Assembly (NCBI RefSeq): GCF_016892625.1
Contig: NZ_JAFEMW010000003.1
Location: 124,001 to 188,000 of the forward strand
Source of the DNA: Brevibacterium sp. RIT 803
GTDB lineage: Bacteria > Actinomycetota > Actinomycetes > Actinomycetales > Brevibacteriaceae
Direction: 5' to 3'
DNA: 64,000 nucleotides
In this document: piece by piece, positions 44,518 through 53,492 of the stretch
How positions within the stretch are numbered: the stretch's first letter is position 1
Layout of the letters: every line of letters begins with the position of its first letter
Program-made: the position numbers and the translations under genes
The notes under the pieces: model-generated
Database searches by the model: none
Told to the model about the DNA's origin: nothing
The model's input: the letters and a program-made list of their open reading frames with translations, nothing else

Positions 44518-46164
44518 ATGACTACTCGCGCCGGCCAGCTGGCCCAGGACAGGGATCTCGTCGATATCTCCGCACTGCTTGATTCGTATTACGATCTCGT
44601 CCCCGACTCCTCCGTGCCCGCGCAGGCTGTGAGCTTCGGGACCTCGGGACACCGCGGGTCAAGCTTCAACCGTGCGTTCAACGAAGCCCATATCGCAGCG
44701 ATCACCGCCGCCATCGTCGACTTCCGCAAGAAGCAGGGCATCCATGGGCCCATCTTCTTGGGCCGTGACACCCATGCGCTGAGCGAACCAGCGTTCCTCA
44801 CTGTTCTCGAGGTCCTCGCCGCAGCGGAGGTGCCGGCGCTCATCGATGAGCGCGACGGCTTCACCCCTACTCCTGTGCTCTCCCACGCGATTCTGGGTTT
44901 CAACGCGGGCAAGACCGCAACAGATGCTCAGGCCGACGGCATCATCGTGACCCCCAGCCACAACCCGCCCTCCGACGGCGGCATCAAGTACAACCCGCCG
45001 CACGGCGGCCCGGCCGGCTCAGAGACGACGACGTGGATCGCCGAGCGTGCGAACTCCTACCTTGAGGCCGGATGGGAGAAAATTCCGCGCACCGGGTTCC
45101 AGCGGGCCTTCCATCTGGCGAACACCGAGAACTTCGACTTCATCAGCAACTACACGAATGACCTCGAGTCGGTCATCGACCTCGATGTCATCCGCAGCTC
45201 CGACATCCACATCGGCGCTGATCCTCTGGGCGGCGCCAGCGTCGACTACTGGGCCGCAATCGCCGAGGACTTCGACCTCAACCTCACCGTCGTCCATCCC
45301 GAGATCGACCCCACCTGGTCATTCATGACCCTGGACTGGGACGAGAACATCCGCATGGACTGCTCCTCGCCCTACGCGATGGCCGGGCTCATCGCCTCCC
45401 GCAACGACTTCGACATCGCCACAGGCAATGACGCCGATGCCGACCGCCACGGCATCGTCACCCCCGACGCCGGGCTGATGAACCCCAACCACTATCTGGC
45501 GACCGCGATCGACTACCTGCTCGACAACCGACCAGAATGGTCATCCAGCGCCGGCATCGGCAAGACCCTGGTCACCTCCTCGATCGTCGACCGCATCGTG
45601 TCCGCCCACGACAGGCCGCTGTTCGAAGTTCCCGTCGGCTTCAAGTGGTTCGTCCCCGGACTCCTCGACTCGACACTGGCCTTCGGCGGTGAGGAATCTG
45701 CAGGTGCCTCATTCCTGCGCCGCAACGGCAAGGTCTGGTCGACAGATAAGGACGGCATCATCATGGCCCTCCTGGCCGCAGAGATGACGGCCAAGACCGG
45801 ACAGACTCCGTCCCAGCGGTACGCAGGACTGGCCGCGAACTTCGGCACCAGTGCCTACGCCCGCCAAGATGCCCCCGCCACCCGCGCACAGAAGGCGAAG
45901 CTGGGGGCACTCGACGCCTCCCAGGTGAAGGCGAAGACCGTCGGCGGTGAACCGGTGACCTCAACTCTCACCTCGGCGCCGGGAAACAACGCACCCATCG
46001 GCGGACTCAAGGTCACGACCGAGAATTCGTGGTTCGCGGTGCGCCCCTCCGGCACGGAGGACGTGTACAAGATCTACGCCGAGTCACTGCGCGATGAGGA
46101 CCACCTGCGGGCCGTCCAGCACGACGCACGGACATTGGTGGATGGGGTGCTGGAGCAGGGGTGA
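44518..46164 (+). CDS. pgm: Phosphoglucomutase (alpha-D-glucose phosphate-specific)
   Basis: A 548-residue enzyme from ATG 44518. The active-site serine is in FGTSGHRGSSFN near residue 43, the metal-binding loop is ATGNDADADRHG near 301, GGEESAGASFLRR follows near 392 and the phosphate-binding FAVRPSGTEDVYKIY sits at the C-terminus. It interconverts glucose-1-phosphate and glucose-6-phosphate. Glucose-1-phosphate is the precursor of UDP-glucose, so it may feed wall glycan synthesis, but the gene is housekeeping too. No ribosome site is clear upstream. Confidence 0.95.
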   Translation: MTTRAGQLAQDRDLVDISALLDSYYDLVPDSSVPAQAVSFGTSGHRGSSFNRAFNEAHIAAITAAIVDFRKKQGIHGPIFLGRDTHALSEPAFLTVLEVLAAAEVPALIDERDGFTPTPVLSHAILGFNAGKTATDAQADGIIVTPSHNPPSDGGIKYNPPHGGPAGSETTTWIAERANSYLEAGWEKIPRTGFQRAFHLANTENFDFISNYTNDLESVIDLDVIRSSDIHIGADPLGGASVDYWAAIAEDFDLNLTVVHPEIDPTWSFMTLDWDENIRMDCSSPYAMAGLIASRNDFDIATGNDADADRHGIVTPDAGLMNPNHYLATAIDYLLDNRPEWSSSAGIGKTLVTSSIVDRIVSAHDRPLFEVPVGFKWFVPGLLDSTLAFGGEESAGASFLRRNGKVWSTDKDGIIMALLAAEMTAKTGQTPSQRYAGLAANFGTSAYARQDAPATRAQKAKLGALDASQVKAKTVGGEPVTSTLTSAPGNNAPIGGLKVTTENSWFAVRPSGTEDVYKIYAESLRDEDHLRAVQHDARTLVDGVLEQG

Positions 46165-46179
46165 ACCCAGCTGCACCAT

Positions 46180-46217
46180 GACCGGTCCCGCCTGCTTCGG
46201 TAGGTCCAGGGCCGGTC
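46180..46217 (+). terminator. Likely terminator after phosphoglucomutase
   Basis: Inverted repeat with outer arms GACCGG and CCGGTC and imperfect inner pairing, followed by a pyrimidine-rich TTCTCCGTT. Sits 15 bases after the stop codon of the phosphoglucomutase gene. Confidence 0.5.
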
Positions 46218-46257
46218 TTCTCCGTTGGATAGTCGAGTACCGAATCTCGATGTGCAG

Positions 46258-46263
46258 TATAGT
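46258..46263 (+). promoter_or_regulatory. Candidate -10 box for the XRE-cupin gene (leaderless)
   Basis: TATAGT ends seven bases before the proposed ATG at 46271, which would place the transcription start at the start codon. There is no ribosome site between them. The -35 is not convincing. Confidence 0.4.
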
Positions 46264-46270
46264 GCTCATC

Positions 46271-46906
46271 ATGTCGATGAAGAGCCCGCGCATCCAGACC
46301 TTCCTCGATCGCGTCGGGCACCGGGCCCGCAGCCTTCGCAAGGCGCGGGGGTGGACCATTCAGCGCCTGGCCGACGAGGCTGCGCTGAGCCGACGTATGC
46401 TCACTCAGATCGAGCTGGGACAGGCGAATCCGAGTCTGGCCACCATCGACCGCATCGCCCACGCCCTCGATGTGAGCTTCGCCGATCTGGCTCTCAGCGA
46501 TGCTGCTGCCGCGGGACCCGGCAACTCGACGCCCTCGCCATCAGAACCGGGGCGGCCTGCGAACCTCCGCAGCACCGACCATTCAGATCCCAGCAACGAT
46601 CACCCCCTGGCCTGGGAGGGTCCGCACGAGAGCACCGCGTATATCCTCGGCGCTTCGTCGACTCCCGGCACAGAACTATGGCGGTGGCACCTGGGACCGA
46701 GCGTGGCCTATCAGGCTGAAGCCGACCGCGCCGGGACCGAGGAGATCCTCCACGTTCTGTCCGGGGTACTCGTGGTCGAACTCAACGACGAATCTCTGAC
46801 ACTGTCCGCGGGAATGTCGAGAAGAATCTCCACCGACCGGGGCTACTCCTACACAGCCGGCCAGGAGGCCCCGGTCGACTTCATCCGCGTGGTCATCGGT
46901 GCCTGA
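46271..46906 (+). CDS. XRE-family transcriptional regulator with cupin sensor domain
   Basis: I start at ATG 46271 (product MSMKSPRIQTFL, 211 residues); the open frame upstream lies in the mutase gene's tail. Residues 10-70 are an XRE helix-turn-helix (RARSLRKARGWTIQRLADEA, SRRMLTQIELGQANPSLATI). Residues 115-205 are a small cupin (GPSVAYQAEADRAGTEEILH, LSAGMSRRISTDRGYSY) of the type fused to XRE repressors that sense small ligands. The next gene overlaps as TGATG, so this regulator is expected to control that transporter and itself. Related proteins occur with amine or sugar efflux genes. Confidence 0.88.
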   Translation: MSMKSPRIQTFLDRVGHRARSLRKARGWTIQRLADEAALSRRMLTQIELGQANPSLATIDRIAHALDVSFADLALSDAAAAGPGNSTPSPSEPGRPANLRSTDHSDPSNDHPLAWEGPHESTAYILGASSTPGTELWRWHLGPSVAYQAEADRAGTEEILHVLSGVLVVELNDESLTLSAGMSRRISTDRGYSYTAGQEAPVDFIRVVIGA

Positions 46907-48111
46907 TGACGCGACCTGAAGCTGATGCATCGCAAGGCGAGGGCGGTTCGTCGCGTTCTCGCATCAACGTGCTGCGCTGGCAGATCGGCTACGGGACGTT
47001 CGGTGTTCCGCAGGCGGCGGCACCCATTGCCTTCGCCCTCCTCGCACTGCCGCTGACCGGGTCCGCCGAGTCAGGTGCCGGCCTGGTCTTTGCGATGACG
47101 GCGGCACAGATCCTCGGCTCGGTGCCCATCACTCGCCTAGGCCACCGTTTCGGCAGCGTCGGCTACCTGCGCACACTCATCGCCTTCCGGACGCTCGGGC
47201 TGCTCGCGGTGACGATCCTGGCCGCTGCCTCGGCACCGTTCGGATACCTCATCGTCGCCGTCGTCGTGGCCGGGCTGGTCAATGGTGCGGCCTACGGCTA
47301 CATGCGAACACTGCTCAACCACCTCGTCGAGCCCTCGGGAATGCCACGCGCCCTAGGAATCGCAGCCACCCTCAACGAGGTCGCCTTCGCCACCTCACCA
47401 GTGCTGGCATCCCTACTCGGCGCCTGGTCACCGGTTGCTGCGATGGCTGTTGTCACCGTCCTCGGCGCGGGGCCGATGCTGCTCATCCCTGCCATCCCCG
47501 AGGCCCGGTCGACGCCTGCGACCGTGTCGGGTTCGGGGCGTCGAGCTCCGGTGCCGGGTGCGGTCTGGATCTGGCTGTTCGCCTCCGGAGCGACCGGAGC
47601 CTCCATTGCGGGAATCGAGGTGGGAGCGGTGTCCTTCGCACTGTCGTTCGGGCTCAGCCCGGCCTGGGCGTTCCTGTTTGCCCTGGCGATGTGCATCGGC
47701 TCGGTCCTCGGCGGAGTCTGGGTGAGCATCCGCAACCGCATGCCCGGGCGGTGGAAGGTCACAACCTTCTTCGCCATCACCACGCTCGCCTTCTCCCTGC
47801 TCCTCGTCGATGGGCATATTGCGCTGACACTTGCCGGTGCCCTCATCGTCGGATGGTTCCTGCCGATGCTCGACACCTTCTATCTGCTCGCACTCGACAG
47901 CCTTGCACCGGAGGAACGCCGAGCCGAGATGTTCGCACTGCTGCGGACGACGAATGCCCTGGGCATCATGGCCACAAGTGGCCTGCTCGCCCTCCTCGGG
48001 CTGACGGCAGCGCTCATCGGAGCGCTCGGGCTGCTTGTCATCGCAACAGTACTGGCGGCGGCCTACTTCACACGCGGACAGCGGAGCCGGCGGGAAGTGC
48101 CGCTGGGGTGA
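46906..48111 (+). CDS. MFS transporter
   Basis: A 401-residue protein with about 12 membrane segments, including the MFS loop motif after the third segment (TRLGHRFGSVGYLRTL) and several small-residue-rich helices. It begins at ATG 46906 that overlaps the stop of the XRE-cupin gene. Family members with this context are usually efflux pumps for sugars, amines or drugs. Substrate unknown. Confidence 0.85.
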   Translation: MTRPEADASQGEGGSSRSRINVLRWQIGYGTFGVPQAAAPIAFALLALPLTGSAESGAGLVFAMTAAQILGSVPITRLGHRFGSVGYLRTLIAFRTLGLLAVTILAAASAPFGYLIVAVVVAGLVNGAAYGYMRTLLNHLVEPSGMPRALGIAATLNEVAFATSPVLASLLGAWSPVAAMAVVTVLGAGPMLLIPAIPEARSTPATVSGSGRRAPVPGAVWIWLFASGATGASIAGIEVGAVSFALSFGLSPAWAFLFALAMCIGSVLGGVWVSIRNRMPGRWKVTTFFAITTLAFSLLLVDGHIALTLAGALIVGWFLPMLDTFYLLALDSLAPEERRAEMFALLRTTNALGIMATSGLLALLGLTAALIGALGLLVIATVLAAAYFTRGQRSRREVPLG

Positions 48112-48510
48112 CAGGGACCGCGTGCTGGCCTGCGCAGTCGACGGCAACGCCGAGCAACCTCGGCGAGGTCCGATCACGATCGGATTTCACTGTTCTGTCG
48201 AAAACGTAGCAAATGGTGCTTCGCAACAAACGTTCGTCACGGTCGGGTCTCCTCTGCCCAGGACTTCGTCGAACCGCACTATCAGGCAATAGATGTTGTG
48301 GTGTGAGAGCCTTTGCTCCGGTATGTGTCAGTCACCGCCGCAGGACTGCAGACAGCTCGTCTCCAAGCTGTTACTCACTCCGAGCGTCCTCCCAGCCGCT
48401 GTGGTTCTGACTTCAAGCGCGGCGGCAATACTGGGCCGCGTCACTGATGTGCCACCCATCCGGTGGCATCTCTGACAGAAAACGCCCCTCGAAGAAGAAG
48501 GATCGACACT
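48112..48510. other. Gap before the small secreted protein
   Basis: No gene is seen. A short hairpin at 48450-48468 (arms TGCCACC and GGTGGCA, loop CATCC) lies 42 bases before the next ATG and could be a leader structure or a weak terminator. The rest is presumed promoter sequence for the secreted-protein gene. Confidence 0.45.
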
Positions 48511-48969
48511 ATGAAGACCACCATCCGCAATCGCACAGCAGCTCTGGGAATCGCCGCCGTCGCCGGCCTCGCAGGAATCGGCCTGGCCAGTGGCCCCGCG
48601 CTGGCAGCCCCCGCACCCGCAGAGGGTACGAGCTCAGCCGCCGACGCCGCACCGCAATCGGTTCACTTTCCCACCGACACCGGCATCTACGCCGATGAGC
48701 TAGTCAGAGCCTGGGGCGCAGACAACGCCGACCGGGTCGAAGCCTTTGCCTCACCGCAGGTCGTCGAGGCTCTGAACGAGCACGGCAACGAGGATGCGAC
48801 CCACTGGGTCAGGACCGGCGGCGACGGAGCCGCAGGGACCATCTATTCGACCTATGAGAACACCGTCACCGGCGAGACGATGTCCGTCGGTGTCTCCAAT
48901 GAAGAAGTGTCGAACGGCGGCGAGTGGGGCGCACCTCACGGAGTCCACAAAGTCCAGTTCGGCAACTGA
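48511..48969 (+). CDS. Small secreted protein, unknown
   Basis: Start ATG 48511 with GAAGGA upstream; 152 residues. Residues 1-33 are a Sec signal peptide: KTTIRNR, a long Ala/Gly-rich core and a GPALA cleavage site. The mature part (about 120 residues) is acidic, with ELVRAWGADNADRVEAFASP near its start and GDGAAGTIYSTYENTVTGE in the middle; one short beta-rich domain is likely and no cysteines are present. I do not recognise the family. It is followed at once by a strong terminator, so it is a single-gene unit. Confidence 0.75.
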   Translation: MKTTIRNRTAALGIAAVAGLAGIGLASGPALAAPAPAEGTSSAADAAPQSVHFPTDTGIYADELVRAWGADNADRVEAFASPQVVEALNEHGNEDATHWVRTGGDGAAGTIYSTYENTVTGETMSVGVSNEEVSNGGEWGAPHGVHKVQFGN

Positions 48970-48993
48970 GGCAACCTCACCCGATACGGGTGC

Positions 48994-49034
48994 GAAGAAC
49001 CCCGCCCCTGAGAACTCAAGGGGCGGGGTTCTTC
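48994..49034. terminator. Strong bidirectional terminator
   Basis: Arms of 16 bp (GAAGAACCCCGCCCCT and its exact complement) around a loop of nine bases. It lies between the convergent secreted-protein and LCP genes and would stop transcription from both sides. The T-tract is short but the GC stem is very stable. Confidence 0.85.
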
Positions 49035-49083
49035 ACGTGCACGGGTGGGCGGGGCCACCTCGGCGAGGTATCTGGTCTGACGT

Positions 49084-50133
49084 TTACAGGTGCGACTCCG
49101 GAGCGTTCTGGACGTACTCATCGAGGGTGTCGTTTTTGTACGCGTCCTGGACCTTCTTCAGTTCCTCTTCGTCGACGTTGACGATCGACTGACCGTCACT
49201 CGAGGTTCCGACTCCCGCGGTTGGGGAGGTGAAGAACTCGATGTCACCGGGGCGGACGTCGCGCATCGCGAAGGCCGTGGCAGAGATGTACTGCGCGTCG
49301 AGACCGGAGTCGACGTACATATACGGAGAGAAGTCCTTGACCATGTTCTGGATCTTCTTCGGGTTCGACAGTGTGTCTGCGGAGATGATCTCGTTGGTCA
49401 GTCCCCGGATGAAGGCCTGCTGGTTGCGGGCGCGCTGGAAATCGCCGTCCTGGAAGGACTTGCGTTCGCGCACGAAGGTCAGCGCCTCGTCACCGTCGAG
49501 GACGTTCTCTCCCTTGTCGAAGGTGTAGCCGTTCTTCTCAAAGCTCTGCTCCGAGTTCACGGTCACTCCGCCGAGGCTGTCGGTCAGTGCCTTGAAGCCC
49601 TCGAAGTCGATGATCGCGACGTGGTCGAGTTCCGTGCCGATGAAGTCCGAGATCGTCGACACGGCCAGGGGCAGGCCACCGGTTGAGAGTGCCGAGTTGA
49701 TCTTGGCCTTGCCATGGCCTTCGATGTCGACCCAGCTGTCACGCGGGATCGACATGACTTGGACATCGGATCCGGACTCCGGGATGTGCATGACCATGAT
49801 CGTGTCCGAGCGCAGTCCGCGAGAGTCGTTGACGTCGACCTGGTCCATGGGTTCGTCGGAACCCAGCAGCAGGATATTCGTGCCGCCGTCTTCCTTCTGA
49901 TCGTCAGGACGCTGCGTGCCGAAGATCTGCTCGTCGGTGAGCTTGTTCGCGTTGTTGTCGAAGGTCCGACCCACGTTCCACAGGTAGAGGCCTACACCGA
50001 GCACGCCGAGGATGACGATGACGAGCAGGGCGACAAGGATCTTGCGCCACACTTTCTTCTTTTTGCGTTTGGGACGCTGCGGTCGGTCTTCCTGGCTGTC
50101 GAACAGATCATCGAAACTGCTGTTGTCCGTCAT
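49084..50133 (-). CDS. LytR-CpsA-Psr (LCP) family glycopolymer ligase
   Basis: Start ATG 50133 (GGAG five bases upstream); 349 residues. Residues 1-32 are cytoplasmic and very basic (RPQRPKRKKKKVWRK), residues 33-55 one membrane segment, and the remainder is extracellular. The LCP domain, about 90-240, shows LLLGSDEPMDQ, GLRSDTIMVMHI, VMSIPRDSWVDI, KINSALSTGG, and TFVRERKSFQDGDFQRARNQQ with the conserved arginines. LCP enzymes transfer lipid-linked wall polymers onto peptidoglycan. As the only such gene in the window it is a natural partner of the TagGH-exported polymers, though it is 8 kb from the nearest exporter. A TATAAT lies about 65 bases upstream of the start. Confidence 0.93.
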   Translation of the reverse strand: MTDNSSFDDLFDSQEDRPQRPKRKKKKVWRKILVALLVIVILGVLGVGLYLWNVGRTFDNNANKLTDEQIFGTQRPDDQKEDGGTNILLLGSDEPMDQVDVNDSRGLRSDTIMVMHIPESGSDVQVMSIPRDSWVDIEGHGKAKINSALSTGGLPLAVSTISDFIGTELDHVAIIDFEGFKALTDSLGGVTVNSEQSFEKNGYTFDKGENVLDGDEALTFVRERKSFQDGDFQRARNQQAFIRGLTNEIISADTLSNPKKIQNMVKDFSPYMYVDSGLDAQYISATAFAMRDVRPGDIEFFTSPTAGVGTSSDGQSIVNVDEEELKKVQDAYKNDTLDEYVQNAPESHL

Positions 50134-50196
50134 CGGCACTCCGGGTTTCAGTCAATGCGGCGTGGGTGCCGGCGGGAGAGGATTGCAATATCAGCA

Positions 50197-50202
50197 ATTA
50201 TA
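50197..50202 (-). promoter_or_regulatory. Candidate -10 box (TATAAT) of the LCP gene
   Basis: Perfect TATAAT on the minus strand in an AT-rich gap about 64 bases upstream of the LCP start. The -35 region is GC-rich and not recognisable as a sigma-70 hexamer, so an alternative sigma factor or an activator cannot be excluded. Confidence 0.45.
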
Positions 50203-50372
50203 TAGCTTTTGTTACATTCCCCCGGACACCTTGCCCCGGTGCTCGGCTGTGTCTTGCCTGTGACCTGGGTTGATCGCTCGCCTGCGACTCGAATGACCGT
50301 CGCCGAGGTGACTCGACTCACCGGTAACAACGTCATATCCGTATAGTGGGCGCTTCATGCGCTAGGTAGACT

Positions 50373-51617
50373 TTGCTGGTGTTCAACAACTATCGGGAAA
50401 TTCTGTCTCTTCCCGGTGCTCTCAAGTTCTCCTTGGCCGGTCTTGTTGCACGTATGCCCATCGCAGTTCTGGGCCTGGGAATCGTTCTGTTCATCCAGGG
50501 CGTCAGCGGCTCCTATGGTCTGGCAGGCATCGTCGCCGCCGTGTACATGATCGTCCAAGCTCTTGCCGGCCCCGGGATCGCGCGCCTTGTCGACCGTCGT
50601 GGCCAAGCCACCGTCATGGTGCCCATCGTCATCACCCACCTCGTGGCGCTCTCGCTGCTCATCGTCTCCGTCTACGCAGACTGGTGGGTGGGCCTCATCT
50701 TCGTCTTCGCCGGAATCGGCGGTGCCACTGTCGGCTCCGTCGGTTCGCTGGTGCGTTCGCGCTGGTCACACATCGTGGATTCGCCGAAAAAGCTGCAGAC
50801 CGCCTTCTCCTGGGAGTCCGTCGCCGATGAGCTCCTCTTCGTCACCGGCCCCGTCGTCGCCACCGTGCTCGCCACTGCTGTGTTCCCACCGGCAGGCATC
50901 ATCCTCTCGATGCTCACCGCCGGGATCGGCTCGGCTCTGCTCTACATCCAGAAGTCGACCGAGCCCCCGCCGATCGAACGCACCACAGAGGCTCGCGGGC
51001 ACGTGTTCTCCAATCCGGGGATCTTCACGATCATCATCGTCAACGTGTTCCTGGGTGTGAACTTCGGCGCCATCGACGTCATCGCCGTGGCCTTCGCCGA
51101 CGAGCAGGGTGTGAAGTCCCTGGCCGGCATCCTGCTCAGCGCCTTCGCCCTGGGCTCACTCATCGCCGGTGCGCTCTACGGGTCGAGGAACTGGAACTCT
51201 GCAACCCATCACCGTTTCGGCGTCACCGTTGCCCTGCTGGCCATCGGCGCGTGTTCGATGATGCTGGCCCAGGGAATGGTCTCCTATACGATCATCCTGT
51301 TCATCGTCGGCTTCACGATCGCCCCGAGCCTCATCGGCGCCAACTCCGTCATCGAGGCACTGGCACCGCCGAGGCGTCTGACTGAGGCCTTCGCCTGGCT
51401 GGGCACATCCTTGGGCTTCGGCGTCGCCTTCGGATCGGCCCTCGCCGGCAACATCATCGACGCCGCGAATGCGAAGACGGCGATGCTGCTGCCGGCCGGC
51501 TGTGCCATCGTCGGTGCTCTCTTGGCGCTGTCGCTGCTCAAACTGCTCAACCCGAAGCGGTCGAGTCACGAGGTCAGGTCAGCCCGGGACCTCCGGCGGG
51601 TGAACATCGAGGAGTAG
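50373..51617 (+). CDS. MFS transporter
   Basis: A 414-residue polytopic protein beginning FNNYREILSLPGALKFSLAG, with about 12 hydrophobic segments, the MFS loop motif LVDRRGQATVMV after segment three and a large cytoplasmic loop near residue 200. TTG 50373 or GTG 50379 are the possible starts. The transported compound is unknown. Single gene with its own promoter; its convergent neighbour is the GyrI-like gene. Confidence 0.85.
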   Translation: MLVFNNYREILSLPGALKFSLAGLVARMPIAVLGLGIVLFIQGVSGSYGLAGIVAAVYMIVQALAGPGIARLVDRRGQATVMVPIVITHLVALSLLIVSVYADWWVGLIFVFAGIGGATVGSVGSLVRSRWSHIVDSPKKLQTAFSWESVADELLFVTGPVVATVLATAVFPPAGIILSMLTAGIGSALLYIQKSTEPPPIERTTEARGHVFSNPGIFTIIIVNVFLGVNFGAIDVIAVAFADEQGVKSLAGILLSAFALGSLIAGALYGSRNWNSATHHRFGVTVALLAIGACSMMLAQGMVSYTIILFIVGFTIAPSLIGANSVIEALAPPRRLTEAFAWLGTSLGFGVAFGSALAGNIIDAANAKTAMLLPAGCAIVGALLALSLLKLLNPKRSSHEVRSARDLRRVNIEE

Positions 51618-51680
51618 CCGGGGCTGGGGGTGCGGTCAGTCACGGTATGCCTTCCGATGAGTGCGTGGAACGCCGCGTGT

Positions 51681-52262
51681 TCAATCTGCGGCCACAGGGT
51701 CACGCAGGATGGTGCGTAGCCTGTCTTGCGGTGTCTGACGAGTGAAACCGTCGAGATGGATTTCAAGGTGTGGGCCGCTTCGGTGGACTCTGCGCTTCTG
51801 TGCGAGCGCGCCGAGGCGTTCGAGAGTTGCGAACTCCTCGGAGAATGGTCCGTGGTGCATGACCTGGACGACGTCCTGTTCGGGCGTGGTGTGCAGCTCG
51901 ATGGCGTCGTTGTTGCGATCGGCACTGCTGGCTGCGCGAACTCGCACAGCAGTCAGGTCCTCGATCGTCGTGGTATCGGGGATGGCGGCCAGGACCCGGT
52001 AGATCAGTGAGGGCACAGGATTGACGGTGTAGAAATCCCCGATCTCGACCGGAGTCGATCCCTCGGGATACCAGTACTGAATCTCAATGACAGGGCCCTT
52101 ATCCCCGGTGATTTGGCGAGCGACGTCGCCAAGGAGGGCCATCTTGCGGTAGAACTCGTCGGTGCCGGGTGATCCGGAGCCAGCGATAGATGCGTAGGTC
52201 ACCGCGGGGACGCGGACGAACTCGGGGTCGTCTGAGGCATGGAGGTGTGGGGCTGTCGTCAT
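51681..52262 (-). CDS. GyrI-like small-molecule-binding domain protein
   Basis: A 193-residue protein with features of GyrI-like effector-binding domains: VPAVTYASIAGSGSPGT near the N-terminus, YWYPEGSTP, VVQVMHHGPFSEEFATLERLG and HLEIHLDGFTRQTPQDRLRT, the last typical of the GyrI-like ending. No DNA-binding part is fused, so it is a stand-alone ligand binder or hydrolase. It is the last gene of the TetR-MazG-SDR unit, 62 bases behind the SDR gene. Confidence 0.8.
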   Translation of the reverse strand: MTTAPHLHASDDPEFVRVPAVTYASIAGSGSPGTDEFYRKMALLGDVARQITGDKGPVIEIQYWYPEGSTPVEIGDFYTVNPVPSLIYRVLAAIPDTTTIEDLTAVRVRAASSADRNNDAIELHTTPEQDVVQVMHHGPFSEEFATLERLGALAQKRRVHRSGPHLEIHLDGFTRQTPQDRLRTILRDPVAAD

Positions 52263-52324
52263 GGGTGGGTCCTCTCAATCTGAGCCAGCGGCCCGGAGGT
52301 CGATGATTGTGGTGGTGAATGTGT

Positions 52325-53110
52325 TCACGCGCTGTAACCGCCGTCGATGTCAAGGGAGGCGCCGTTGATATAGGCGCCGTCCTCACTGGCCAGGTGGGAC
52401 ACGAGGGATGCAACCTCGTCTACTCGGCCGAATCGTCCGACTGGGATTGTTGCGCGAAGCGTGTCTCCGTAAGGTCCGTCCTGGGGGTTCGCCGGTGTGT
52501 TCACAGGTCCGGGCTGGACGTTGTTGATTGTGACACCGCGCGGGCCAAGTTCACGCGACAGACCACGCACGAGACTTGCTACCGCACCCTTGGTCATTCC
52601 GTAGATCGACGTGACATCGTCCGGGAAATGATTCGCGCTGACGCTGCCGATCACGATGACCCGGCCACCTTCTCCCAGGTGTGGCGTACTGAAGCGAACG
52701 GTGTCGAGAGTTCCTCGGATGTTGACATTGATCATGTGATCGATCTCGTCATCGGAGAGCTGATCGACGCGCTTTTTCGTCCCGCCGCCGGCGTTTGCCA
52801 CGACGATATCGAGGCGCCCCTCCTGGGCGGTGGCGTTGGAGATCACTTCGCGAATCTGTGCCCGATCGGCGCTGTTCGCCTTGACTCCTATAGCCTGGCC
52901 ACCGGATTCGGCGATACGCGTCACGAGCGCGTCCGCCTCTGCAGTGGCTGAGGCATAGGTGAAAGTCACTCGCGCGCCCTCGGCCGCGAGACGGCTCACT
53001 ATTCCGGCGCCTATCCCACGGGCACCGCCCATCACCAACGCGACCTTCCCTGCGTGCCGGTTCTCAACATAGTTCTTGGTGCCGTTTTGAATGGTGGTGC
53101 TGTGTGTCAT
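52325..53110 (-). CDS. SDR-family oxidoreductase
   Basis: A 261-residue short-chain dehydrogenase: cofactor motif ALVMGGARGIGAGIV with the TGxxxGxG variant MGGARGIG, VVANAGG, catalytic Ser in VIGSVSAN, YGMTKGA as the YxxxK motif, and PGPVNTPANPQDGP before the C-terminal strand. It probably uses NAD(P)H; the substrate is unknown. It lies in the minus-strand unit tetR-mazG-SDR-gyrI, 16 bases after the MazG-like gene, and its partner SDR is divergent at 54419. Confidence 0.9.
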   Translation of the reverse strand: MTHSTTIQNGTKNYVENRHAGKVALVMGGARGIGAGIVSRLAAEGARVTFTYASATAEADALVTRIAESGGQAIGVKANSADRAQIREVISNATAQEGRLDIVVANAGGGTKKRVDQLSDDEIDHMINVNIRGTLDTVRFSTPHLGEGGRVIVIGSVSANHFPDDVTSIYGMTKGAVASLVRGLSRELGPRGVTINNVQPGPVNTPANPQDGPYGDTLRATIPVGRFGRVDEVASLVSHLASEDGAYINGASLDIDGGYSA

Positions 53111-53126
53111 GGAGTCCTCGCTGGTT

Positions 53127-53492
53127 TCAATGTGAAGGGTTGACGGGTTCGGTGCGGGCGATCGTGCCGTTGAGTCCGGTGCGAATGTTTGCCATGGTGT
53201 CGGTGAAGGCCTGATCGATGTCGATGTCGAGCCTCTCGGCGAGGACGAAGACCCACCACAGGGTTTCGGCGAGTTTGTGTTTCAGCTCGGCCTCGCTGTC
53301 GCCGTCGATCCCCCATGTTCCGTCCTGGGCGAGAATGAGGCGGCCGATGTAGCCGACGTCGTTGGAGAGGCCGAGCATGAGCTCGTGGAGAGACCACGTC
53401 TCGCCATTGAACCGTTGCTCGAGGATCTCGTAGAGGCGACGGACCTCGAGTGCTTCATTTCGTGCCGAAGCGAGGTTTCCTGATTCAGTCAT
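53127..53492 (-). CDS. MazG-like nucleotide pyrophosphohydrolase-family protein
   Basis: A 121-residue all-helical protein related to MazG/MazG-like NTP pyrophosphatases: EVRRLYEILEQRFNGETWSL, LMLGLSNDVGYIGRLIL and HKLAETLWWVFVLAERLDID, where the acidic residues of the E-x2-E and E-x3-D metal sites are only partly kept. It could hydrolyse a damaged nucleotide or act as an accessory protein. Eight bases overlap with the tetR stop, so it is co-translated with the regulator. Confidence 0.8.
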   Translation of the reverse strand: MTESGNLASARNEALEVRRLYEILEQRFNGETWSLHELMLGLSNDVGYIGRLILAQDGTWGIDGDSEAELKHKLAETLWWVFVLAERLDIDIDQAFTDTMANIRTGLNGTIARTEPVNPSH

